Of a stretch of DNA of 64,000 bases, positions 44,001-59,553 are shown in pieces (the first letter of the stretch is position 1; each line of letters opens with the position of its first letter). A program made the position numbers and the translations under genes. Source of the DNA: Epinephelus fuscoguttatus (Eukaryota; Chordata; Actinopteri; Perciformes; Serranidae). The stretch lies in assembly GCF_011397635.1 (NCBI RefSeq), contig NC_064762.1:24454979-24518978 (forward strand), in the 5' to 3' direction. The notes under the pieces are model-generated. The model did no database searches. It saw only the letters and a program-made list of their open reading frames with translations, and was not told where the DNA came from.

Positions 44001-47000
44001 TATATAGTGATATTGTAGTTTTAGCTGACTAATGTTTGCTAACGTAGGCATGCTTGCTAACATGGATAAATTGCTAGCTATCTAATGTTGCAAAACTCTG
44101 TCTTAAGTGTTTAACGTCACCCAATCTGGAAATCCATCCAAAAAAAAAAAAAAAAAATTTCTTCCTTTACCTCTGGAGGCACAGCCCTGAGTTTTTCGAC
44201 TAACCACAAGTGAAGGGGCCTCACGCCCTTCACTTCCGGCGGTGCCCCCAGGGAATCGCTGTGTTGTTTACAAATACTTGGGGTAGAAAACCAGCAGAGT
44301 TTAGCTATGTATCACATTTTTCACGTCACTATATCACCATGTAGACTAATCTGGTGTTTGTTAAGTCTATAAACACAATGACTGAACAAACGTTACTATT
44401 TCTGTGTGCACGTAATTAATATGGTTATCGTAGATTAGCTGGGCTAACCGTTAGCTGTTAACGTTAGCCATTAGCGTTGTCTATAACCATAGACTGTATA
44501 AAAATAAGGTAATAACTCAATAAATGGTCCGTGAATAAAATATTTTTTCCAGCGAATATCTTAGTTACAACATGATTGAGCTAGCAAAGCAGTTTTGTGT
44601 TGCTATGTGTGGTATTTATTCAGTTATGGGAAATCACAATGTCTAGAAAGCAGCAGTGGCTGCAGCTGACAGGGACCGTTAGCAAAGCTGACATCAGGAC
44701 GACATCTGTTAAAAGCCTCCCGTTGCCGGATATGACATGAAAGTACTCCAGTTAGCTCAATCATGTTGTAACTCAGACATCCGCTGGAAAAAATATTTTC
44801 TTTCACGTTGATGAGACGGCGTTTTGGGTGGAGCGGTCGCTATGGACGCCGAGCTTGCTGTTTCTGTAGGTACACATTTCCTGGGGACACCTGCATGTCT
44901 CAGCTGTGCCCCCTCCATTGTGATTGGCTAAAGTGCAGCATTGTTCAGACTCAAAGCCCCGCCCTTCCCCCCCTCTCTAGTCATCTTTCACACAGGGCTG
45001 CCGACAGATTCTACAATGTAGATTGCAGAATCTGTCTTGAAAGATTAAACATCACCTAATTCACTCCAGGGCTCATTTGGCTGATAAATTTGCTAAGTTG
45101 CCGTTTGCACATTACTTTATCAGCTACCATTACGAAGCAACTACCGCCAGAACAACACAGTGTAGCTTAGTTACAGCTAGCTGGCTAAACTTAACCTTCT
45201 TGCTTGCTTATATTTCTGAGTGGATCTGCTTGTTTGCTAACTTGCCAAATTACTTGTACAGCCATAATGATCCATATTATACTAACTAATGTATTATGAT
45301 GAATGGCACTGATTTAGTTAACGATAAAAGACCTAACGGTACAAAGTGTTTTCTACTAGCCAAGAGCGATGCAAGGGTGCCCAAAAGGCTAACCATAACC
45401 TGAGTTAGGGTTAGCCTGCTAGCTGTAACTAAGCTACGCTGTGTTGTGTTTCCAGCACTCTATCAATACGATGATGTACAATGACAGTCTTGTGTTCGTC
45501 ACTGTTTAGGCCGATGATGATGTGCAAGCAAGAGCATCACAATGCTGACTGCAGTGTATTAATGACCTCAGAAAGAGGGGTCTGCAAGTTACATGCAGAA
45601 CCTTGATTTTTTTTCTTTTCTGTTGTTTGTTTTTTCTTTCCTCCGTCCTTACTTGCGTGTGTCTCCAAAGTCAACGGAATTGATGGTGGAGCCGGGTTTC
45701 CTCCAGCCAATCAGGTACTTGGACTGAGCTCCTTGGCGGGGGTAGAAGCTCTTGGGCCCAGGGGAAGCTGAGGACTGGGATGACGGGGAGGTGGCTGAAG
45801 AGGAAGACTCCTCTCTTGGGGAGCTGTGGCCTGAGTGCCTGGCACTGATGGACAAACAGAGCAGAGAGCATGACAGGGGTTATTCATCTTGGAAATGCAC
45901 CAACACACTGATGAAAGACACACACAAGTTAAATCATAATCCTGGATTTGAAACCATCTTTAGGCAATGACTGGTTTGTTTTATAGTTTACCTGGATTCT
46001 ATAGTGTTCAGAGAGGACAATCTAAACATTTTCACGCCTGAAGATATTATTTTGGTCCTGGGTTAAGCATTAATAACAAATCTTTATGTGTAACATTCTA
46101 ATCAAAGAGGAATTTCCAGGGAGGACATACATTATTGAGTAACAGATGTAAGATTATATCAAAGTTTCACCTGCGGTCAAGCCAATCTTGGCAAACTCAT
46201 TTCAGAGCCCCCTCTTACTCCCCCTCCGCCACTGTGACAGAATACAAATGGAGCTTAAATGCCGGACAGATGATGCCCAGGTCATGAAGTGTAACTCTAT
46301 CTGAACGTTGGTCAAACGGGAAGAGCGAGACACTGGAGTTCTCTGAGCTACAGACATCCAGTTCAAGCTCTGAAAATTTGGACACGTGTTCCACATTTCC
46401 TGAGGCCTAATGTGGAAAGATAAGAGGGAGTTAAAATTGCTCCCGTGCTCAGTTTCCAGGAAAGACTCATTGAGAGGGAGGAGGTCTAGTGTGTGTCCCT
46501 CTGAGGCGAAGAAATATTGGCTTGAGTAATGAGAATTGGAAACACGCTGCGTAGGTCAGGCACAGACTGCGACGACACATGACAAAGTGGAAGAGGTCAA
46601 ATTTAAAATTAAAACAGAAATTAGATAAAACTGTAAAATGTAACTTTTATTGAGAGAAATTAGATTCATGCTCTATTCATTATCAGTCTGTACTGATGGA
46701 AGTGCTCCCGCAGCTGTTTTACGCTGCTGGTTTCACATGTTTAGTGTGTATGTTAACGGTCAGCTGCTTGTCCTGTTAAGGTTATCAGTGGCAAAATAAT
46801 AACATAAATAACTTTTTTTTTTTAAGACAGTACACTGCAGATGGCGAGGTGGAGAAACTGATGAATATTTTTTGGGGCATGCCATTTTTGCCTTTTGTTC
46901 GTATGTACATTTTTGGTATGGATCCTACGTAAAGTTTTATAAGTGAGACGCCTGTTGCGTTTGTTTTGAAGAACAAGAGACCTCTGCTAATAATTTGGCT

Positions 47001-50000
47001 CCTGGTAAAAATCAGTGAACACCAAAGGAATCCTAACCAGGAGTTCACGCTTGGCGCATGGGAGAAGTTTCAGCTGGTTGCAATCCTCAATCCTCACCAC
47101 TAGATGCCACTAAATTGTACACACTACTTCTTCAAAAGACAAGCAATACCTACCGAGACCACTCATTAATGATTATGTGTTCATGTTCATGAACTGTGAG
47201 CAGTTCAGCCAAAGAGGGAATCCCTTCTCACGTTAATTTCACTAGTTTAAATAGAGGTCCAAAAATGAACAAGCAGACATGTTTTTCTTCTTCTGTCTTA
47301 ACTCATTAATCAGATCGTCACCCCCCAGGTTTGTAACCGCTCCATTAAATCACGAAGCTGTATACTGTCCTGTTCTGCACAGACACACTAACTTCCCCTC
47401 ACACACAAACACACACACAGACCTTGAGTGTGATCCAGCTTCACTCAGACTGTAGGTGCTGCTGTCTCTAACCAGGAGATGAGTAGGTGGGCTTCGGCCT
47501 GTCCCTTCGTGACTCCTTTCTCCTGGAGGGCCCGGAGACTCAGCAGCAGCCGGCGACCTCTCCAGCATCCTGCGGCCTCCCTCTGTGGGGCTGTGCCATG
47601 GAGACCGCTCCCTGCTCTCCCTGCCTCCGCTGGGAGCCAGCAGAGAGGTGGCGCTGCCGTGATGAGAGTGGGGGTGTGAGTGATGAGAGGCGCCATAAGA
47701 GCTGGTGTCAATGCCACTGTCTGCTGACGCCCCCTGGAGGTAGCCTCCACCTCCCAGGCCATTAGGCTCTGTCTCCCCCTGGTCACCACTGGAGCCTCCA
47801 CCTGCTCCCATTTCGTACCATTTATCACTGTCGCTGTGGCCCCCGCTGGAAGCTGTGCTGGATAGAGTGTTACTGCTGGAGTGCCCGGAGTAAGGGCCGT
47901 CCGACTGCCAGGACAAACAGGAAGTGGAAAAGCGAGGGGAAATGACAGTTGAGAGAGATTTCCATGTTAATGAAAACATCAGTTTTTCAACAACGTTAAA
48001 TTTACTTTAAAATATCAGTCTACAAAATGATTAACTATGTTCACAGAGGTGCAGGAGACAGTAATAAAATGAAGTCATCTCAGCCACAGAACTTGGAAAA
48101 AGAGGTGTTAGAGAGTATCTAAACTGTCAGAGCTCTAATGGTGTAGGTAAACAGTGTAAGATGGGTGTAGAGCCTGACCTGGCTGCCCTTCTTTGGGGAC
48201 AGGTGTATGACCTGCTCCTGCCTCTGGATGCGGGGAGCCCCCGAATAGCCTTGGCCAGACTTGGATGCTGGGGCCTCTGCAATAAACAGAGCAATGAACA
48301 CAGCTGGGGTTAGTGACAAACACATGCACAGAGCCTGCAGTGCAAACAGATGATTTGTTGATGATTCAACAGAGAAGTCGTTCTCCTCTCTGCTCACTTG
48401 TGTGTATTTTGCTACTACAGCACTCAGGCTTCCTCAAGGTTCATAACAATGACATCGTTCTCATTCTGCCTCCGTCGTGGCCATGGACAAAAACCCAAAT
48501 CACTTGTCATGAAAAGTAACACACATCAAACAGAGATTCGTCCCCAGACGGTCCCTGCTGGCTTTGTTTGTTCTGGGCAAGCTGTTCCACGTGAGGGAGT
48601 GTGTGTATCTGTCCTGGAGCAAAACTCGGGGTATAAATGGGACTGTTGTGTAATTGTCTACATGTTACGCAACAAGACATACAGAGTAGGCAGCTAATGA
48701 CCACAGCACCATGAGAGGCAGAGCTAAGGGAGGTATCATAACATCTGCTGGGGTGAATCTAGTAATGTAGTGAACCCCCCCATATCACACTTAGAATATT
48801 CATTACTCTGCATAGTTTTCTCTGCATAGCAGCCCAAAGGGCTCTCTGCACTAATTACAGATAGCTGCACGTGTGTGTGTGTGCCTGCTTGTTTGAGTGT
48901 CTGTGCATATATAGGCAAGTATATACTCATCGGCCACTTTATTAGGTACACCTGCTCAACCGCATGTTAACACAAATAGCTAATCAGCCAATCACATGGC
49001 AGCAACTCCATGCATTTAGGCATGTAGACATGGTCAAGACGACCTGCTGAAGTTCAAACTGAGCATCAGAATGTGGAAGAAAGGTGATCTGTGATTTTGA
49101 ACGTGGTATGGTTGTTGGTGCCAGATGAGCTGGTCTCAGTATCTCAGAAACTGCTGATCCACTGGGATTTTCACACACAACCATCTCTAGGGTTTACAGA
49201 GGATGGTCCAAAAAAGAGAAAACATCCAGTGAGCAGCAGGTGAAAATGCCTTGTTGATGCCAGAGAGCAGAGGAGAATGGCCAGACTGGTTCAAGATGAT
49301 AGAAAGGCAACAGTAACTCAAATAACCACTGGTAACAACCAAGGTCTGCAGAAGACCATCTCTGAACCAACAACACATCGAACCTTGAAGCAGATGGGCT
49401 ACAGAAGCAGAAGACCACACCAGGTGCCACTCCTGTCAGCTAACATCAGGAAACTGAGGCTACAGTTCACACAGACTCACCAAAACTGGACAATAGAAGA
49501 TTGGAAAAACGTTGCCTGGTCTGATGAGTCTGGATTTCTGCTGCGACATTCAGATGGTAGGGTCAGAGTTTGGTGTAAACAACATGAAAGCATGGATCCA
49601 TCCTGCCTTGTATCAACGGTTCAGGCTGCTGGTGGTGGTGTAATGGTGTGGGGGATATATTCTTGGCACACTTTGGGCCCCTTAGTACCAACTGAGCATG
49701 GTTTAAACACCACAGCCTACCTGAGTATTGTTGCTGACCATGTCCATCCCTTTATGAGTTCACTGTACTCCAATGACCTCCACAGTCACCAGATCTCAAG
49801 CACCTTTTGGATGTGGTGGAATGGGAGATTCACATCATGGATGTGCAGCTGACAAATCTGCAGCAACTGTGTGATGCTATCATGTCAATATGGACCAAAA
49901 TCTCTGAGGAATGTCTCCAGCACCTTGTTGAATCTATGACTCCAAGAATTAAGGCAGTTCTGAAAAAGGGAGTCAACCTGGTACTAATCTCTCAAGACAG

Positions 50001-53000
50001 ATTCTGCAATTTACATTGTAGAAAGGAAGAAAAAAAAATGGATTTTCAGATTGACCTGGTACAAGCAAGGTGTACCTAATAAAGTGGCAGGTAAGTGTAT
50101 GTGACTACATATATCCGTGTGATAAATTCTTTTCCTGCATTCTGGTGAATTTCTATGCAACAATTTTTGTGTGTTCTGCATCATTTTATGGTGTAAATGT
50201 CTTGAACTTTCAAAATAGAAGTCCTCTTCTACTTCAGTGTTTTTAGGTGGTTGAGGGGTACCAGTCCCCGGTGTCCTCCTTGAAATCTATGCTCATAGGA
50301 CTGCTCAACCAGATGTGTGGGTATGAAGACCCTGTGTCGTGACAAACCAAAATCACGATTTGCCAGCACCTTGGGTTAATGTATGCACTCCTGTACTCTT
50401 TAAAAACACTGTTCAGGTACTTAAAAAGTTCTGTGCATAGGAAGGGAAGTCATGACAAATAACAATTTCCTGCATCTCACCACTCATCCATCACATGAAT
50501 TAATCATAAACCTGCCACAGGATATCAAAAGAAAATGGAGCAAATGCTGCGTTAAACAGATGCAGCTGGAAACCCTGATGCAATAATTACTCAAATGTAA
50601 AACCCTGTACATTAAGGACTGAAGTCATGTCCCGTTTGTGTGTGGCAGGCTTTGAAAGAGCAAAAATGAGTATTCTGCCCTCTGCGTGACTCGTGTTATT
50701 TCTGGACAGAGCGCGGCCACATCATGATTGCTGAAGACTAACGGGTCAAAGGGGTAAAAGCGGGAGGAAGAGGAACCACAGAGACGGCACAGTAGACTGT
50801 GAACGGCCGGACACTTGGCTGACACGGTGAGTGCTGGCCCAGCCTGCATTGTTCCACCCTGACCAATAAAGACATAAGTGCTATAAACAACCACAAAATG
50901 AGAGACCAGGGCCTTTTCTCTGTGATTGTGGCGGTCGGGAACAGGTTGAGGACACGGCTGAAAGTTGGCTGGTCAACAATCAACCAAAGCAACATCCTGC
51001 TGGGAATTAGAGGAGCAGCAGAGGAGCATGTAGCTTCTGTGGCTTTCAGAGACCGAGCTGGAAAACAAGGAGAAAACTCCCAAAAACGATGCATGGGAGA
51101 ATACTGGTAATTAAATGAGAGCCAGTGTACAAGAGCATGAAAAGATGAACGAGAGGCAAGCATAAGTGGCAGTGGAAGAATGGGGAGCAGACTGGAGGAA
51201 GGGAGGGAGGGAAGGAAGGGCACACAAAGAGAAGGTCGGCCAACTGCGGTGACAGGAAAGAAAGGAATGTCTCTCCTTTCTCTTTTATCTTTATTAAACC
51301 TCCCAGAAAGGAGTGAAAAGTGACAGAGTGAAAGCCATATACTTTAATTGAGATCACTGTTTGATCTCAATTCCACCATTCAATAATTATCTCCTTCCTT
51401 TCTGTTTGTCTCATTATCTTCCCACCCCTTTGTCTGCTTGCAGAGACATTAAGACCTTCTCTGTGAAGGCAATAAAATTCACAGCTTGCAGAAGAGGTGG
51501 AGGAAGAGGAGGAGGATGAAGAGGATGCTGTCAGAGTTGGTATCTCAGCTCCAAAAAGCTGTCCCGAGCAGATGAGGAGGCAAACAGAAACACCGTACAC
51601 ACACTCTTCTGGATCGTGTCGCTCCAAAGGATTCAGTAAAAAGGATAAATATGCATAATTTCTTTCCGGTGCCATCCCTCCTTCCCCTGCTGCTCAACAG
51701 TCAGTGCCCTCACATATAAAAACACATGTCCATGAGCACACACACACACACACACGACCACAGACTGATGTTTAGAAAACCAGCGTTAGTTAAGACATAT
51801 ATATTGCTGAAAACATACCCACAATTATAGACAGTAGATGGCAGTTGGAGCCCCACCAGCAATGTACTGCTGTGAATGGGGGCAGCAGCCAAATGTATTT
51901 TAGCCACCTAAAAAAATCAGTATCGGTAAAGCACCCCACGTCATCTCTTTTTTCGCCATTGTCCAATTCGATGATTTGAGAGGCGGGCCTTCTGTGGTGG
52001 TCACGACAACAAGTTTACAGTTGGTAAATAATGGAAGAGAAACTGGTGGTAGCAGTTGCTAGAGAGCTGTACGGCCCGGCGATACACAGCAGGTTGTCAA
52101 ACTGCCCCTGAGTCATCCTAAAATATGCCTGGAAACAGCAATCTTCGAGGTGAAGCTCCTGGACCAACTGGCGGTACTCCCCATGACCCACCCTCTTTTA
52201 TTGGGTCTCATGTACCCACACAGATCTCTGTTTCCCTGTGCCCAACAAACTATTTACTGACAGCCTCTCAGCCTCAACCAGAGCTACAGCAAGTACCCTC
52301 TGCCTCAACATTTTAGAGACTAGATACCTATTACTGTCAAATAACTAAAATAAACAGTAGATTGATTACACAGGAAGGTTAGTGTAAGGAGGTGATGGGG
52401 TGGTTGCCTGGCAACAATAAAAAGGCACAGCAGGCTTTTTTTTTTTACTAGTGGCATTCAATTTTTAAAAAAAGGCAGCGCGGTGCACCTTGCGTGTTTC
52501 TCAAAATCAGGGAAGGATCCTTGAATGGCTGAATTCTACCGAGTCTACCGAGGACTGAGTCCTTCTTTCAGAGAATATTTAAGGGTGCGTGTGTGGATCC
52601 TCAATGGGCATAAAGCACCCACAATTCTTTACACTTGATTTGTGATCAAATGTGTCCACTGCCAAATAACAGTTTTTAAATGAATCTGTCACAGCAGAGT
52701 TGGAGTGCATGTTTTTTTAAGTATAATCCAGAAATACATTCTTCCTAAAAGTCATGTGACTCTGGAAATGCTGTTTTTATTTACACAACATTAGAGAGTG
52801 CCAAAATTATCACAGTACTTTGAAACCCCCTCAGTCTCCAGAGGGTTAATGACGCACACCTGAGGACACACGCTACCCATTTCCAATGTGTGTTCACTGA
52901 ATGCTAGGAAGGACTCTCGCCTTGCCTCTGGAGGACCCGACTTGGAAGGATCCTTCCTACCAAGGAAGGAAGATATATTCACCTGTTGACCCTCGTTCAG

Positions 53001-56000
53001 CTCCACCCCCTTCCTCCATTCTCGACCAATTAGGAGTAGACTTTCCACTGGACCCACCCTCTCCAACCTCTCGTCTCTCCCCAGGCATCGGAGAGTGGCG
53101 GCTGCCCGCAAACCTGGTGAGTGAATGAACACATAGGGACTCAATCAGTTTTTTATTCATCAGCTAAATGTGTGTTTCCACTGATTAAAAATGCAGAGCT
53201 AGAAATGACAGAATAAGAGTCTGAGAGACAATACATTTGACCACAGGTGGTGGTGGGTGGAAGTATAAAAAAAAAAAAAAAAAAAAAAGACATTCTGACA
53301 AGAGCATTATATTATTCAGAGACACACAAACGTTATCACCTCCCTCTCCTACCTCATCGTCATACACTGTTACAACTGTGGAAATTAATGAGAAAGACTG
53401 GTCTCTGCTATATTCTTGAATGTGCTTGATTATGGGGATGTATCATATATAAATGCACCCTCCCAGTGTTTGCATGCTCTGGACTATGTGTATCATAGTG
53501 CAGTGAGATTTATTACCATCTGTAAGACCCTAACTCATCACTGTATCTTGTATACTTGGGTTTGATGGCTCTCTTTAAAATTTCATAGACTTTTTCATTG
53601 GCATTCTCTTGTTCACAAAGCTACTCTTGGTTTGCTTCCAGTATATTTATGTGTGTACATTAAGCAAATAATTGAAAATGGCTGTGCTCCGTTCAGAGAA
53701 CATGTTTTTATTGTCTGTACCAAGGGTATGTACGGAGTTTAGCAAACAAGCATTGATATATGCAGAAGAATCTGCTGCAGAAGGATTTAAAGTTGCACTC
53801 ATTGGGTCCTCTTGTCCGTTTCAAAGCACTGTTACAGAATTTTTGTACCCAATCTTCTATATGCCAATGTCACAGTGTGTCAAAACTGGTCCTTGTAATC
53901 ATGTGTTGGTGTTTTTGCGTTTTTATGGTTCACTTATCACACACATTAAAATACTTTTTGGCTTTTCTTTGTAGTAATCTTATTTTGTTTTTTATATAAT
54001 AGTGCTTGTTTAAGAGCTGTACATTTTTATCCTGTATTTTTGTTCTATGTTTTCTATCTGGAACATTATGTTGCTGCCTGTGTTGGCCAGGACACTCTTG
54101 AAAAAGAGATTTTTAATCTCAAGTTTTTTTTTCTAGTTAAATAAAGGTTAAATAAAAACTGGACACCAGATGTTTAGAAAACATCAAGTTTTCTAAAATA
54201 AAAACAGAGAAATTCCCTTTGTGACATTGTGATAAATCAGCTCATGACCGTACAAATTAACAAGCATTTTTATCACTAATAATTACAGAAAAAACTAAGG
54301 AAAGTATCCCAAGGCAGCAAAAAGGATTTTGTGCAACTGCTTCTGATTTGCTTTTCTGATTTGATATATCATAATTTGCATGAAACAATACTCTGAAACA
54401 AACCCAAATCCCACAGACAAACACAATCTTCTTCCTTACTGCTCAGGCATCGACTTCTGTCTCCAGTGAGCAGAGCTTCCGGAGGCGTCACTGGCACAGG
54501 ACAGGTTGCTGGGAGAGCTGCGATTGTGAGGGGAGCGACCCAACGCCAGGGAGGAGGCCAGGCTGTAGCTCTCACTGCCAGGAGACATCCTGGTATTCCA
54601 ACAAACACACACATACACAGGAACCGTAAGAATTTATGGGCACTTGGAAACGGAGGAACTAAAGGAAGAAGAAACAAACACAGCAGAGCGCTGTAAGAGC
54701 AAAATGTTCTACGTTGTGCCTTCAGAGGAAATCCCATTGATTTCTACTTTGTGGTTCCAGTTCCCACACAGACTGGAGGACGAAATGAATACTCAAAGAA
54801 TTCTGCTTAAAAATCAGCTTCACACTCAACGGCTGCCTTTTGTGTGCTTTGTTGATACACTAGCAGAATCTGCTGCTTGATATTTGTTTTAATTCCAGCA
54901 GTGTCAGAGGTGAAAATATTCAATGTTTCACATGAAGAGAAAAAAGAAACTCAAACAAACACCGTACAAATAGTCGATGATTACTTCACATGCTGCTGAG
55001 ATTCATGGCCTTCAAAATATTGTACTCTACTTTAAACCTCCACCCTCCTCTTGATGTTAATGGTATGTTCTAATAATCCATATATAAAAAGCTAAGGGGC
55101 TCTGACCTCTTGGAGTCCAGAGGTCGGCCATCACTGCTGACACTGCGTGGGATGACAGCGCCCCTCTCCAGCCTCTCAGCCGACAGGGTCTTCCCCACTG
55201 AGCTACCCAGGCTGATGGCCCGGTTGGGCGTGTGGGGCTGCGGCGAGGCGGTCAGTGACTGCTGAGGGCTGCTGGACGTCCTCTGCCACTTGTTGTTGTT
55301 GCTGCGGAAGGGGAACTTGTATTCGAAGGAGCCGCTGTCGCTGCTGCTGCCCTTGTATTCTGACACAGGCATCCGATACAGCTCGGAACAGCCCCTGAGG
55401 AAGAGGATGAAGAAAAAGTGTTTTGAATATCGAATGACACAAACTGGCTCTGTGCTCTATTTCATTTGGTCTAGGGTTGGACAATATGATGGTATACACT
55501 GTGTAACAGCAGAAATGTGTCTGCTGTTAGAGATTTGATAATGGAGAAGGGGTAAGTGGTGTACTCAAGGACCGTCTTCATCATATGAAACTCAAGAAAA
55601 AAAACAGGTGCTCTAAGGGTGCAGCACGTGGGAAGAATGAATGAACTCATGCGTGGAGCAGGAACAAATCAATTCAAAAAACATGGCTGCTTACATTAAA
55701 ACACTGACCGGTTTTGAACCTAAGGTCTTCACCATCTTTTATGCACCCTGATGAAGACCTTGGGGTCGAAACCGGTCGGTTTTTAATGTAAGCAGCCATG
55801 TTTTTTGAATAAAGGCTTTTTAACTTAATTCCGGTGCATTTGTTCCTGCTCCACGCATGAGAGATCTGATAATACTGTTTCTACCACGGCAGGCATTCGG
55901 GGCAGGCTATGTAGCAAATCAGGATTGTGATCTCAGGGAACCCAGCCGCCTATCCAGGTAACTTTATTGGAGAAGGTATGGAGGAGAAAAGTGTAGTAAA

Positions 56001-56075
56001 TACAGAAACCTATAACACTTAAAATTAAGAATTTTCATTTGACCATTTTGAGTCTTTAGTCTTTACTAAAGTGCA

Positions 56076-56122
<47 letters not shown>

Positions 56123-59100
56123 GTTCAAGAAGAAGAAAATTATCAAATGTGGTGAAGTACAACATGATTACTTTAAACTATCTCTTAATGTAATTTACAG
56201 ATCAATTATTCTGTCACAATAAATACTGTTACTGTGATATAAAGTTACATAACCTATGATAGAAGATTTTCACCATCTCTAATTTGGTCTCTTAAAGCAG
56301 TGGTTCCCAACTGGTCCAGACTCGGGTTCCAGATTTCTCCTTAGTCATTAGTTCAAGGTCCATACAGTTTAATATATTCAGCGTCAAACTTGTGTTTGGC
56401 CATGTCATCTAGCTAGTTTGCTGTAGCTGTCAAGTAGCAGTCTGTTAGTCACTCACACCTCAGCAGGAAACGGCACGTCAAAATAAAAGCTCTGTTATGG
56501 AAATTGACTGTACAAACTTGACACGTTCCCAAGTCACTTGCAGTCCATTCAGAATGTACCCGCGACCCATTTTTTGGACCACAACCCACCAGTTGGGAGC
56601 CACTGTCTTAAAGTAATATGATGTACCACAGAACTTATGTAGTTATGTATTTATGTAGTATGATAGTGCAGCAGTCTCTCCAGATAACTGAAATAATATT
56701 TTAATAAAAGAGTGGTTAAAAGAACTCTGAGGGGAACTACACCCATTTTCAAAATGTATATGTTATTCCTATGGTCTAAGACAGTCCAAAAACATAAGTA
56801 AACATGAACAAGTCCCTCTCAAATCCAAAAACTTGAGTGCTAAAACTCAAATTTGTGATGTCATAGGGTATGAAGTCTGGAGCTACTCCATCAACAATAA
56901 ATTGGGAAAGATGTTATACATGACACTGTAAACACCCAGGCGAATGTTCTGACTATAACGGTACATTTTCAGTTTCAGAACTGAGAACACTACAATAGAG
57001 TAAAGCTCATTTGGGTAGAAAAAAGAAAACATTCTGATGGTCCACAAAATCAGTCTCCCATTGCTCCAGACTTTATACTTGATGACATCACAAGTTTGAG
57101 ACTTACTTCACTGGTCTCTGGCTTTGAGAGAGAGTAGCTCATGTTCACAAATATTAATAAAACTTTCCTAGGCCATGGAAATAACGGTTTGGATTTCTTA
57201 ATTTAGGTGGTGTCCCCCTTTTCAGGAAACAAATGACGGACCCTCTCCCATCCCCACATACCTGCGTGGAGTAGCGTCATCATGTGGAGGGATGATAACG
57301 ACACGCACTGTCACTGAGGTCCGCAGGAGGTCAATCATCTGCTCATGGGTCAGCGTTGCTACGGCAACTTTGCAGATCTCTACCAATCTGCTTCCCTGCC
57401 GCAGTCCTGCCTGCCAGGCGTAACCATATGGCTCCACCTAATAATAACAAAGTTTGATTACGTTACAGCTGCAGTGGTGACATGCTTCATTATCCACAGT
57501 GATATCCAATTCAGGGAGTCACAGTGAGCACATATGTTTTCGTGTTGTTACGTTCAATTAAATTTTCTCCACTGAAAAATCAAACATATTACCATTTGTT
57601 TTCCTATTGTGATTTTGAGTAACCTGACTTTTTCATATTCATATATTCGGACATTTTGTAAAAATGAAGCACCTCTAATATGAGATAATGCACAAAAATA
57701 GATCACATGCCTTAAGTGAGGGAGAGCAATGGCATAATTTGTTAAATGTTATTGTTGTCCCTGGTTTTATATGGGAAGAGGAAAAGTCCACTAGCTGCTA
57801 AGCTAATATATTCAATGTATAATTCCATAGGCTTGTGCTAATAACGTTAGCATGTTGTATATGTGGGGAAAATGTGTCCAGCAGAAGACAAGTGTTTGTC
57901 TGTGAATGCTGTGAAGCTGATATGTGTACTTGTGATTGGAACTGTCTCTATGAAGCCATGTTTAATGTGTGTTTTGGATCAGTATAAATTCACAAGTGTA
58001 AATGCTCACGACACAGGCCACGGTCGTAGGCTATGGTGTAAGCTCTGCATAGAGCTGACACACAAGTATAAATCCTGCCTAAGTCTGATCTTTAATGTCA
58101 ACACATGTTCTACCCCAATGAACAAGGTTGTTTTAGAGTACATTTTCAGAAGAACATTGTGATTATGTACGGACAGATACCTCAGCCACAATGCCTTCAT
58201 AGTTCACGTGGAAGCCCAGCTGTCCCAGGCCATTTCGACGAAGAGTCATCTCCGATGTCTCACAGCCCTTAGTCAGGAACTGGACATATGGAGGGCAGAG
58301 AGAAGGAGAAGGAGAGGAATCATGACATGAGAAAAAAAAAAAAAACAGGTAGGAGTTGAGGACAAAAAAGTTCATAGAAAAAGGGACATTGTGCAAAACA
58401 CGTAAAAAAAAAAGTTATCTTATCTTCCTCAGTCTAAAACTTCATTGTCAAATTTGCACAACCACCAAACACTAATTTATACGTAGCATCAGCTGCTGTT
58501 TGGAAAAACTTTTAATAGAATACTGGGACGACTAATGGGAGCTCTTCAGATATGCAGAGTGCAGGTGTGTTCGCTGCATCTCTACACGTTTCCTCTTTTA
58601 AGTTGAAGAAGAGATTTTTTTGAAACAACTTAAGTGATCCCTGAGAGATTTATGGCCATAAATAAAGATTAGCGTTCCTGCATAAGCGGTACACCTCTCG
58701 CTAGATGTGCACACACACACACACACACACACTTGACAGATGACAGAAATGAAAGCAGGTGCGTCTCTTGCTGTGACACTTTAGGCTGTGTTCACACAGA
58801 GATGCGTCGCTTAGGAGAGACACTTTTGAACTTCATGTTTTTTTCATGGAAGGATGTGACTCTTAGCATTCAGGCAGGCGGGGGAAAGCTGTGATGCGGC
58901 TGTGCTTCTTTATCACAGGGAGGTGGAAAAGTTGAAAACAGGTACATTTTTTAAGCAAAAGAAAAAAAACAGCCAGGATCACCTGTCAGGCTGCAAAAGG
59001 CAACCAATGAGTTTACAAAGTATCTGGTGAAGCCAGTCCTCATTCCCGACTACTTTTTCATGCGGACAGTCAAAACTCATCCGTCTCTTCCTCCCTCTAG

Positions 59101-59496
59101 TGACGCTCCTGGCGGCTTCAGGGCACCTTGCACTTCTTTGCCTGAACAGGGCGTTAGCAAGAGCTCTATAGAAGTCAAACTCACAAGGATGTGTGAATAA
59201 ATCATGCTGCAGACTGGCACCTGATAGGAATTGTTATGATGCTCTCTGATGTTTCTGAATGTGTGCGTGGGAGAGGAAGAAAGTACAAGGGAGAAGGGAA
59301 TGATAAAGAGCAAACAAGAGGAAAAAAGAGGAGAAAGAGACGGATACAGAGACAGAGTTCCAAAAAAGCGAGTGGCCCAAGGCCGCTTTTCTTCCTCTCT
59401 CTGGCACCGAGGTAGTCCAACTGATTGAAGATTAACGCCAGATGCATAAAATACAACATGAAAGTGATACATTTCTGAGTCCTGGGCCAAAAAACG

Positions 59497-59553
<57 letters not shown>

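Noticed and set aside
47479..47828. Antisense and alternate-frame ORFs over the long Ser-rich SIPA1L exon
   Set aside because: Only the frame joining exons g and i in phase carries the family motifs.
50738..51223. 161-codon minus ORF in a SIPA1L intron
   Set aside because: Pyrimidine-rich, Ser/Leu/Pro-biased translation of a purine-tract region with no domain; no phase-compatible splice sites.
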